Part shown: positions 1 through 9,777 of the stretch, piece after piece
Position numbering within the stretch: position 1 is the stretch's first letter
How the letters are laid out: the number at the start of each line of letters is the position of its first letter
Notes under the pieces: model-generated
Database searches by the model: none
Told to the model about the DNA's origin: nothing
What the model saw: the letters and a program-made list of their open reading frames with translations, nothing else
Assembly (NCBI GenBank): GCA_036245805.1
Contig: BTRK01000001.1
Location: forward strand, 35,288,758-35,352,757
Direction: 5' to 3'
Origin: Pristionchus mayeri
Lineage: Eukaryota > Nematoda > Chromadorea > Rhabditida > Neodiplogasteridae
Length of the DNA: 64,000 bases
Translations under genes and position numbers: made by a program

Positions 1-1385
1 ACTGTCTTCTCAAAGCGAATACTGCAATTGAAGAAGGAGTGAAGCATATCCGAACATTATTTAGATTGGAGAGATTCCGATGAAGTGATGATTGTAGTTC
101 GAATGATCTACTGAATGAGGAGGATAGAGAGAGCCTGATCATTCCTTCCACGGTATTTGAATTGCACTAAAGAGATAAAAGATAACAGCATCCATCTCTC
201 GCTGTCTCAATTCGTGTGATCTCTCGCTCTATCCACCATCGACTAAGAAGTCAGAAGCTAATTTCAGACTGTGAACGGGGGGAACATAACAGATGGTGGT
301 CAAAATTCAACATGACGCTTTCCTCTGGGAACTAGATAGGATAGTTGTTTGTTCAAAAGGAAAAAAAGAAAAAGCAAACTGTCTTCTCAAAGCGAATACT
401 GCAATTGAAGAAGGGGTGAAGCATATCCGAACATTATTTAGGTTAGAGAGATTCCGATGAAGTGATGATTGTAGTTCGAATGATCTACTGAATGAGGAGG
501 ATAGAGAGAGCCTGATCATTCCTTCCACGGTATTTGAATTGCACTAAAGAGATAAAAGATAACAGCATCCATCTCTCGCTGTCTCAATTCGTGTGATCTC
601 TCGCTCTATCCACCATCGACTAAGAAGTCAGAAGCTAATTTCAGACTGTGAACGGGGGGAACATAACAGATGGTGGTCAAAATTCAACATGACGCTGTCC
701 TCTGGGAACTAGATAGGATAGTTGTTTGTTCAAAAGGAAAAAAGAAAAAGCAAACTGTCTTCTCAAAGCGAATACTGCAATTGAAGAAAGGGTGAAGCAT
801 ATCCGAACATTATTTAGATTGGAGAGATTCCGATGAAGTGATGATTGTAGTTCGAATGATCTACTGAATGAGGAGGATAGAGAGAGCCTGATCATTCCTT
901 CCACGGTATTTGAATTGCACTAAAGAGATAAAAGATAACAGCATCCATCTCTCGCTGTCTCAATTCGTGTGATCTCTCGCTCTATCCACCATCGACTAAG
1001 AAGTCAGAAGCTAATTTCAGACTGTGAACGGGGGGAACATAACAGATGGTGGTCAAAATTCAACATGACGCTGTCCTCTGGGAACTAGATAGGATAGTTG
1101 TTTGTTCAAAAGGAAAAAAGAAAAAGCAAACTGTCTTCTCAAAGCGAATACTGCAATTGAAGAAGGAGTGAAGCATATCCGAACATTATTTAGATTGGAG
1201 AGATTCCGATGAAGTGATGATTGTAGTTCGAATGATCTACTGAATGAGGAGGATAGAGAGAGCCTGATCATTCCTTCCACGGTATTTGAATTGCACTAAA
1301 GAGATAAAAGATAACAGCATCCATCTCTCGCTGTCTCAATTCGTGTGATCTCTCGCTCTATCCACCATCGACTAAGAAGTCAGAA
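1..1385. repeat. ~376-bp tandem satellite, at least 3.7 copies
   Basis: The same block restarts at positions 1, 378, 754 and 1130, giving unit lengths of 377, 376 and 376. Copies differ at only a few bases, for example a variable A-run and single substitutions. The last copy breaks off near 1385 and the array runs off the left edge. Each unit contains a short open frame on the minus strand, but it repeats with the unit and shows no domain or codon pattern, so I treat it as non-coding satellite. Confidence 0.95.
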
Positions 1386-1407
1386 ACCGATTCTAAACTC
1401 TGAGCTG

Positions 1408-1810
1408 ATTTCCATTTATTAAAGAAGGAGTGTCAGCAAAGTTGAACTTTTGACGCTGTCATAGCAATGACAAAGCCAACTCTCCAAAGATCATAGCGCG
1501 AGCTAAGAGGGTAGGAACTATCGTTCCCATAGCTCAGCGGCAGAGCAGATGCCATGTGATCGGGAGGTTGAGGGTTCGATTCCCACCCAACGATTTTTGA
1601 CAAATCTTCGAGATATTTGATTTCCCGCACGTCCCTGCCCTATCAATGACTATCAGCGCCCATGGCACTCTGCCAACTAGTGATAACTCGGTTCAAAATA
1701 AAGATATGATTTTGAAATTTTCAGAATCTCTCATGATTATGAAAAGCTAGGCAATGGTTATGACAGTGTCGAAAGTTCAAGTTTGCAGACACTCCTTCTT
1801 TAACGGAAAT
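1408..1810. mobile_element. MITE-like element with ~60-bp terminal inverted repeats
   Basis: Positions 1408-1471 and the reverse complement of 1748-1810 match over about 60 bp with a few mismatches and small indels, including a shared GAAGGAGTGTC block. This makes a ~400-bp inverted-repeat element with no protein-coding capacity. It abuts the end of the satellite array. The core contains a tRNA-like block (separate entry). No clean target-site duplication was found. Confidence 0.7.
1521..1593 (+). other. tRNA-like (probably pseudo-tRNA) sequence inside the MITE
   Basis: The block has an A-box-like TAGCTCAGCGGCAGAGC, whose D-arm stem can form (GCTC/GAGC), and a B-box-like GGGTTCGATTCCC, followed by a plausible acceptor half. 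The T stem has one mismatch. The anticodon stem does not pair, so a working tRNA is unlikely. The loop position would read TGT if it were one. It may be a tRNA-derived internal polymerase III promoter captured by the element. Confidence 0.45.
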
Positions 1811-2191
1811 GAGAGCAAGGGTTTATTTTGTAATTAATATTACCCAACACCCTTGAAGTTATTTGAGAACATGCAGATCTAATTGGGAACCTTTTAAAAG
1901 CTATTCCGAGAAAATACCCTAGTCTACCGTATCCCCATGTGATGATTACTGTAGTTGACCAGCTAAAAAATGTCTACTGTAATATCCAACTCACACCATG
2001 GCTCAGTCACTGTCAAGTCTCCCCTCATTTTTTCACAATTTGAAGGAAATCACGTGTTCCATTTCAATTTCTCAATTTGCATCGCCCTTTCTCACTCCAT
2101 TGTGAGAATCCATTGAAGAGAGTCTCCTCTCTCGCCTCTGATCCCCCACTTTGACTCGCCCTTCCTCAATGCTAATCGATCCATTCTCGCC

Positions 2192-2199
2192 TATAAATA
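2192..2199 (+). promoter_or_regulatory. TATA box of the msp gene
   Basis: TATAAATA lies 39 bp upstream of the msp start codon. This is a sensible TATA position if the 5' untranslated region is very short. It is the clearest TATA box next to a gene in the window. Confidence 0.7.
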
Positions 2200-2238
2200 C
2201 CCCTCCTCGCGGTCTCTCCCTCACACCAAGTCGTCGAC

Positions 2239-3058
2239 ATGGCCCAGTCCGTCCCGCCCGGAGATATCGCCACCCAGCCTGGCACCAAGATCGTCTTCAA
2301 CGCCCCCTACGATGATAAGCACACTTATCACATCAAGGTACCGTTCCCCTCCCCCTCCCACCCCTCTACCGTATCCCTCTCCTGTAGGATACCTCTCTCT
2401 CTTTTCTCCCGGAAATGCTCCCTCCCTCCTGTACCCATTGACCTACCGTAACCCCTCGCTTTCCAGGTGACCAACTCCTCTGCTCGCCGTATCGGATGGG
2501 CCTTCAAGACTACCAACATGAAGAGACTCGGAGTCGACCCCGCCGCCGGAGTCCTCGACCCCAAGGAGAACGCCCTCATCGCCGTCTCCTGCGACGCCTT
2601 CGCTTACGGACAGGAGGTACAGTTGCCCTCTCCCTCTCCGGCCTACCGTAGCCCTCTACAATATCCATCTACCACTTTCTGGTAGATTACTGTAGTTCCC
2701 AGACCCTAGCTTCCCCGTCTTACTGTAGTCTTAGTCTTGCTGTAGTATCTAGTACTGTAGTAGTAGTATATAGTACTTATGTAGTACTTTAGTATCTTAT
2801 TGTAGTCTGTCTTACTGTAGGATGGTATTTTAGTTGTTCCCTTGCTGTGGTAGGACCACTGTAGCCCACCATGCCCCCGCTCGAATCTATTTCTTCTACC
2901 GTATCCTAACAATTTCGTTCTAGGACACCAACAACGATCGTGTGACCATCGAGTGGACCAACACCCCCGACGGAGCCGCCAAGCAGTTCCGCCGCGAGTG
3001 GTTCCAGGGAGACGGCATGGTCCGCAGAAAGAACCTCCCCATCGAGTACAACCCCTGA
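2239..3058 (+). CDS. msp: Major sperm protein (MSP)
   Basis: MSP is the abundant cytoskeletal and signalling protein of nematode amoeboid sperm; it forms fibres through an immunoglobulin-like MSP domain. Three exons, 2239-2337, 2467-2616 and 2924-3058, splice in phase to exactly 127 residues, the usual MSP length. The N-terminus [10 protein letters not shown], the central [12 protein letters not shown] block and the end PIEYNP are family hallmarks. Both introns have GT-AG ends and are dense in TACTGTAG/TACCGTA octamers. Most C. elegans msp genes lack introns, so two introns here are notable. A TATA box lies upstream and a poly(A) signal overlaps the stop codon. Confidence 0.97.
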
Positions 3059-3063
3059 ATAAA
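3058..3063 (+). terminator. Poly(A) signal of msp overlapping the stop codon
   Basis: AATAAA begins at the last base of the TGA stop, so the 3' untranslated region would be only about 15-25 nt long. Confidence 0.6.
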
Positions 3064-3539
3064 GGTTGAAGAATAGACTGTTTGGTTGGCACACTCTGTT
3101 TGGTTGGGAGGGAGGATACACAAAGGGATAAGGGTAACATTGTTCACTGTAGTAGGCTGAGGGAGAGGGAGTCTTCGTAGTGATTGGATAGTGATTGGAG
3201 TTTTCTGGCTTCAATAGTCTCCTTCAATCATTGTACTCTACGTCTTCTTCTTGCTTGTTCGTCGTCTTCTCATCATTCTTTCTTATTGTCTCTTTCTCAT
3301 CGACTCTTCTTCCTCTTTCTGATATGCCCTGTTTCGTCCGAAAATGATTGAGAAATTTCCCTCTTTCTATCATCTTCTCTTGGTTTTTGGTTGATAATTC
3401 TCCGAAAAGGAGATGGGTGAATGCTGGACAGATTTCAAAACATCCGTTCTTTTCTTTTCACCACTTCTGAGAACCTTACCGAATTCCTCTAGTCTTTATT
3501 CCCCGTCCGGAATCAATAGAAGCCTGGAGACCACTTTGC
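3064..3539. other. Intergenic, no gene seen
   Basis: This stretch lies between the convergent msp and zinc-finger genes. It contains T/C-rich sequence (about 3240-3310) but no coding exon, repeat copy or RNA gene that I can support. Confidence 0.6.
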
Positions 3540-3545
3540 TTTATT
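3540..3545 (-). terminator. Candidate poly(A) signal of the zinc-finger gene
   Basis: TTTATT on the plus strand reads AATAAA on the minus strand, about 320 bp downstream of the minus-strand stop at 3863. Confidence 0.4.
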
Positions 3546-3862
3546 AACCATTCATAGCAACATACAACCAGCATACATCAAACAACATAAATCAGGCAAA
3601 AACGCTTCGAGCAAAACAGGTACAGTTTCAATAACAAAACAAACTAATCATAAATAACGAATTCAATTCAAGTATCTCTTGAAGAGAGCTACGCAACAGG
3701 TGATTTCAATAACAAACAAATGAGTAAACAACCGGGATTCACTTAAAGTATCAATGAGTACTACATAACAGATGAAGTTTCAACAACGAGTAAACAATTG
3801 GAATTCACCCCTAGTATCAACCTGAGAGTACTATGTCGTGAGATTCGACACACAAGTGCCCT

Positions 3863-6800
3863 TCAGTAGAATCTCGATGAAGTCCTCGCTCCCACTCCGC
3901 CCGAGTAGCCTGAACAAGGTTACGTTGATATTTGATCTTTAATCCTTGCCACTCGAGTCGAGTTAAGTCGCAAAAAAGGGTAATGAAAGATGATATCATG
4001 GTCTATTACTGCTCTACACCACTCCACTCCACTCTACTTCTATAAAACCTAGATCGACACTCATTACTTGTAAATCCCTAAGGTACATGGTGAGACACTA
4101 GGTCGGATGAGAACTATGACGCCATGCCGCCTTTTATCTATCAAAGGTGGCATGACGTCATGGTTCTCATCCGAACAACTACTATCGTACCTCTTCCTCT
4201 ATATCCTCCATCTCCCGCTGCTCCTCTTCCGTATCCTCTTCCTCCTCCGCCCCTTCCTCCTCTTCCACCGCGCCCACCTCCTCTTGCTCTCCATTCACCT
4301 TCTCCCCTTCCTCCTCTTCCTCCTCCTTTTCCGTTCCATCCCTCATATCCTCCGTTTCTCTCCGTCTCTTCACTGCTGCACACGAGAGAACGAGTAGCCG
4401 ATGGAGGCTAAAGAGATCAAAGATCAAATAACCCTTGTTAATCTTTCTCACGGTGATCCAAATTAGCAAGGCAATTAAGCTTCGAACACTCCACGACTTC
4501 TATACAACCTACTTCCAGATCTACCAGAGAACAATGTATGTTTTGTTTCAATTTTTTCAAAAATAAGACTGGTAAATGTAGAACGAAAGGCAAACTAACG
4601 GTAGGCAGCAGAGGTCTACGCGAAAATCCGGTGTCCACCCTGGTCTCGGGAGTCTAAGTGAATACGGTAATCGAGAATTCCTAATGTACCTAACATTCGC
4701 ACTCACCACGGGCTCCTCCTTGACGTCCTTGTCCACCTTCACTTCACGGTTCGGGCCGCGATTGCTCTAAAAAATAAAAATCAATAATTCAGTAATTATG
4801 TGAAATCCATGTAGGTACTGTACTCCTTCCCGTACCGGACTGCCAGTTATCGCAGCAGTAGAGAGGGAACTGCCCACCGTTGAGCCTGCAATGAGCAAAC
4901 ATTCCATCTAGATGTGGGACTCCTCAAATTCGGGCTATTTGATCAATACAAAGGATTTAAAAAAATTATTTTTGCAAATATCGATTTAAATTGACCATTC
5001 TTGTCCTCGTCGTCTGCCTCCATCTGGCTCTCCCTTCCACTCTCAGCGTCCTCCTTCTGCAAGGGCACTACATCGCATAAGATCAACTATGACGTCATGC
5101 CGCATTTGATAGATCAACGGCAGCATGACGTCATAGTGCCTCTGCATGTGCACGTGCATGTGCTGATAAACATTTCGAAACTGTTAACTGAGTCACTTAG
5201 ATTTTCCCGTTCCGCAAGTGTTCTTCTACGTCGAGAAGTTCATCACGACTCCACTTTGATAAGTATTCTACTCTAACTGTAAACCCCTCTACTCTACCTT
5301 CTCATCATCCGAATCCTCCTCCTCATCATCATCATCAGTGGGCGGAGAGACTCTTCGACTTCTCTTCGGTTCTGATCGCGTTCGCTGGAAAAGTTAGATA
5401 AACGAAACAACAATTATTTCATTCCAAACACTTTCTCGTAACACCATTGCTGATAGCAACAATACCCCTCCAGGTATTCGGATAGTGCGAATCATACTTT
5501 TCCAAATTTTATTGTACCAGTTTCCGTAAATCCTGCCGGTTTTGCGACTAACTGGGTACTCTTCCGATTTTTTTAACTGAGCAGCAATCCCTGCCCATGT
5601 TTGTCCAGGCCCTCCAGCCAACCCTACAACTTACCATCTGGACTTCCAATTTTAGGAAACCAGTTTCCGATTTGCCGCTAAACTAGTGGTCACGCCCATC
5701 CACCGAATTTCGAAACTCATGTCAGCAATCCCTGCTCATGTTTGGCCCGGCGCTCTAGCCAACCCTACACCATACCATCTGGACGCCAGTCCTGAACTCA
5801 TCGGGGTCGAACTCCTCATCGCCATCATCGTCATCGTCGTGATTCTTCTTACGCTTCGGCGTAACTGAATCAATAAATCAATAAATTAAAAATATAGACC
5901 CAGATCAGTCAATATTGCACATTTCTGATAGTGCAAGGTGAAGGTATAAGTTAGAAACAGATTTTCACAAACAACGTTTTGGAATCGAGAGAACAAAGGA
6001 CAAACGATTTAATTCCTTTGTTTTCTTTTTTATGCCCAAACTTTGGTTATAAAAAAATTCCAACTCGTACCATCACTGAAATAAATTTTGAAAAAGTCTA
6101 CAAACCGGAAGTCCTTCGGGAAGGAGTGTCAGATGTGTCCGAGGGGAAGTCCATCGGGAAGAGAAGACTGGCCAGTTTCTCCAATTTGCTGGAAGAAAGA
6201 ATACAATTTGCCACTAATCAATTATGTTTGGGAATTTCACCAGTGGTTAAAAAAGATTAAAACGCTTACGTTCTATGATCACAGACTTCAACATTTAGCT
6301 GCGACGAGTCCAAGTCCTTCTTGTAGTTTATTCCATGCTTATTTTTGAAATGCCCGTAGATCTACAAATGTTGATAACATCCTTCCCAATCGTCACTTGA
6401 CTTTCCAATTGCGCAACTTTCACGAAATATGAACAATTAATTAATTAAATAACAATTTATTTAATTAAATGATTACATAGCAATTAACTGACTTCTGAGG
6501 GAAGAGCCGATGAGAAGTTAGGGCAAATATGGCAGCGGATCTTGTTTCTGAAGTGGTAGTTGACCACGTGAGTGATTCTGCAATGTTTTGAATGATATAT
6601 TTAATTGAGAGACCCTTCGATATTGTACGGATTGATCAGCATCAATCTAGCCAGTAGATTGCCTTGAGCCCTATTCCCCGGCCCTATTCCCCTCATAATT
6701 AGAATGGTTAACTTCAGATTGACGGAATTATTGCGTTATGTCAACACTACCACCTTTCCGAAGAGTTGTCCGACTCTCTCATATTTGCATAGTCTCTCGC

Positions 6801-9445
6801 TTTCTCTAACCGGCGAGAGAGCGTGTAAAACATAGGTCAAATAGGGTTCGCCCGACCATTTTTGCCGACATGCAAATTCCCGTTTGCCGACGTGCTTTTT
6901 GGATTTTTTCGAGAAAAAATTCCCTCGCTCCGCTCACGGATCAACTCATACATTTTAGCCGACGTGGTTGTCCAACTTTTGCCGATATCATAATGTGTAA
7001 AATCACGAAGTATTTGACCTATGGTATAAACTGAGGTATTATTCACCTTTTCGAAAAAAATGTTTTCTTCCATTGCTAGTTTTTTAGACGTACAACGATT
7101 AAAATAGAGTTTCAAGCAATCACCTTCCTCCTCTCGATTGAATGGTCTTGGGGCACAATTCGCACTCAACGCAAGAAGAGACCAGTCCTGGGAAAGCGTC
7201 AGCCGTCTGAAACAGCAGATCCATTGGTCGAAAAGTTGGTGCAAGGGGTTCTGGGTCGGTTCAGAACTATTGCCTCATGGCAGAATCACGCAATAGTTAT
7301 TGCAAGACCTAGTGACGTCCAAAGTGATATAATAAGCATACTCTTTTTGAAAATTAATAATCGATAAAAATGTAGATAAAAAAGTAACATGGTACATCTC
7401 ACCCGATCCTCTACGAGCTTGGGGTGCTGCTGGATGTAGTGCAAGGGCACGTCCGTCATGTGCTTCTGTTTGACGTGGGTCTGGCGATCGACTTAAAAGT
7501 TAGGATTTTTTTATTTATCTTCATCATAATATATTTATCACAGTAGTAGAGCATAGAGATGTGATGCTTATTAGCAGTGAAATATTTTGGACACAAGCAG
7601 TTGATTGTTAGTTCTCAAAATAAGTTCTGACGAATGGAAAGCTACTGCTCACCCAGGTTGTACTTGACCATCTCATTGCACTTGGCACATTTGGTGAACC
7701 CGTTCAACCTCCTGGTCAGATCCGCGATGAGCTGTAATAGGGAGCAATGCGATCGCTCTCTCACAAGTGATAAACGAGCCGACTAGACAGTGGTTGAAAA
7801 GTAGGTCCGCAATGTCATACCGTGCTCGCTATTTCGAGTTCGGACCAGTGCAAAAGTAGAAAACGTATCCATGTTATAGTATTTTTTGTTAATATGTACC
7901 CATTTTCAACGATTTCATATTAAAATATTAAAAACGTGTCCAGTCTTTACAATTTTTCTGACCTGCCATTTCGACGACTGCGACTAGACTCTAGTCACTA
8001 GAGACTCAGAACGACTACCTTATCGTCCTTCTCCTCCGGATTCTCATCAGCGACATTCTCGCGCTGCTGCTGCACCGACCTCTGCTTCTGGAGAGTAAGG
8101 GTGAAATGATGAGAATTGATTTGGGGTATTTGTCATGATGCGGAGGCGCAAGGTCGGATGATAACGATGACGTCATGCCGCCTTTGAAATATCAAAGGTG
8201 GCATGACGTCGTAGCTCTCATCCGACCTAGTGCCGGTTTGAACGATGGGTTGCGTCACGAGAGAAACAGTGGTAAACAGTAAACAGTAGTTTCTCGCACT
8301 ACTGAAAACGTGAACTGGCGAAAATACAGTTTCATATGAAAACAGTCTTACGTTGTCAGTTTTGACAGCAGCCTTCTGGCGGCTTGACTGAGGCGGAGCA
8401 CGTTCTAAATAGCTATTTCGTTTATATTAATCAATAAGAATATCGATTCCAGGTATACAGGGAGGAAATTGACCAAAAGCTGTTACATTTTCAAGTTTGT
8501 AGGTACCAAACGATTAGTAATCATTAATTAAGTACTAATTATTACTTTGTCCTTCACTTACCCTCGTCACTGGAGTCATCGGAAGGGGGAGTACGACGAG
8601 TAGTCGAAGCCTGTCGAGTGGTCGAAGCCTTTCGAGGGGACGGCGTCTTCTTAGTGGGCTGAGTCTTGCGAATGGGCGAAGCCTGTCGAGGAGGGCGACC
8701 GATGGAAGACTGTGTGGGAGCAGTCCGAGGGGAAGAGAGACTGCAATCCTTTGTCATCAAGGTGTGCCTTATCATCTATCCCAATTCGATTTTTTTTCAC
8801 CTGAGCCGTACGAGTGCCAATATTTTACATAAGGATGATGACATCAGAGAAGGAAAAAGAAAAAAGCCCAAGAATAAACTAACTTCTTCTTATTATTCTT
8901 CTGCTTCATCAGCTCCTCCTCGCCGTGCTTGCCAGCAAAGATGGTGTCATCGATGATTGTCTGGACCACCCATTGCTTGTAGGCATCAGTAAACTGGAAA
9001 GACAGTATCCCCCTAAGAGGCATGACAATCGAAAGTGCATGGTCAACCTCGAGAGCTATATTGAGATATCAAGGTAAATAGGGATTCTTGGAGAAACTCA
9101 ATATCAACATATTCTACCGATGAAATAGTGATGGAATTGCTTACGTCAGTGACTTGGTGGTCGTCAGTCTCGTATAAATGAACAGTGACCTCGTTCTGGC
9201 AAGCACTCTCGAAGTCACAATTGACGCATTTCTGAAGATCATATGATGCAAAAGATCGAGAATTCCACGTTATTCGTTGAAAATGCAAGCACATTGGCAT
9301 CCCTCCCTTTCTGTTCACTGTGTGACTGAAAGCCAGAAATACCCACCATGGGAAAATACTTGATGTGCTTGTGAATGTGCTTGTGAAGGTCCTTCACGGA
9401 GATCTTCTCCTTGCACAGCAGACACTGGATCTTGCCCGAGCTCAT
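3863..9445 (-). CDS. C2H2 zinc-finger protein with acidic middle and RGG-rich C-terminus
   Basis: Nineteen minus-strand exons chain in phase to about 572 aa: 9445-9347, 9231-9145, 8993-8884, 8740-8562, 8404-8352, 8087-8019, 7731-7653, 7491-7403, 7206-7124, 6577-6493, 6361-6270, 6188-6106, 5864-5776, 5384-5298, 5056-4996, 4885-4836, 4766-4707, 4407-4191 and 3909-3863. Five C-x2-C...H...H units are visible, starting at CLLC, CVNC, CAKC, CELC and CHIC. Several are split by introns, e.g. CELC with H-VVNY-H. Next come a Ser/Pro/Arg-rich linker (exons 4-5), Asp/Glu runs (exons 13-15) and about 70 residues of Gly-Arg repeats. A nucleic-acid-binding role is inferred; I do not recognise the orthologue. 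The start follows a CATCAG acceptor by one base, suggesting a spliced leader. Confidence 0.75.
4096..4175. mobile_element. Short palindromic MITE, copy 1 (CRE-bearing family)
   Basis: Starts CACTAGGTCGGATGAGAACT and ends in the complementary arm, folding into one hairpin. It lies in the last intron of the zinc-finger gene. One arm keeps ATGACGTCAT; the other has one change. Confidence 0.85.
5065..5140. mobile_element. Short palindromic MITE, copy 2
   Basis: About 76 bp, diverged outer arms but both ATGACGTCAT cores intact; lies immediately upstream of the exon at 5056-4996 in the zinc-finger gene, inside an intron. Confidence 0.8.
8147..8233. mobile_element. Short palindromic MITE, copy 3
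   Basis: Same hairpin with arms AGGTCGGATGA and TCATCCGACCT; one full ATGACGTCAT site and one with a single change. Inside a zinc-finger gene intron. Confidence 0.85.
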
Positions 9446-9777
9446 GCTGATGAGATCAATAATAAAGATCAAAGCGTAATGGTTATCAATTAAGAATGAA
9501 AGTAGAAAACAGCGAAAATGGAAAATTGATTGAAATTTTTTAAAAAAAGCGAAGACCGTAAAATTTTTAAAAAATGGAACCGGAAAAGGTCAATTTTCAT
9601 TTCGTGATCACGCGTGCAAAATTTTAAACTGTAAAGCTGGATGCGGCAATTCTGTCGAAGTTAGCATTTTTATAAATATTTTAAAATTTATCGATTTCCT
9701 CCTTTTCCGTGTGTATTTATTCTTCATAATGTTGGCAACCATAGCGTCATCTGTTTAGCTCTCTTGTTTCAGCGGAA
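9446..9777. promoter_or_regulatory. Divergent intergenic region between the zinc-finger gene and RCL1
   Basis: This 332-bp A/T-rich gap separates two start codons pointing away from each other, so it must hold both promoters. Splice-acceptor motifs lie next to both ATGs: CATCAG one base before the minus-strand ATG, and GTTTCAG ending at 9772 five bases before the plus-strand ATG. Trans-splicing of both messages is likely. No TATA box is obvious. Confidence 0.6.

Noticed and set aside
307..1280. Three near-identical minus-strand ORFs of 73-75 codons
   Set aside because: They recur with the satellite unit and have no domain; repeat artefact.
1433..1630. Minus-strand ORF with WESNPQPPD-like sequence
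   Set aside because: This phrase arises from reading the antisense of tRNA-like DNA; it overlaps the tRNA-like block.
4182..4469. Glu-rich open frame over the zinc-finger gene's penultimate exon
   Set aside because: Its phase does not join the flanking exons; the Gly-Arg frame does.
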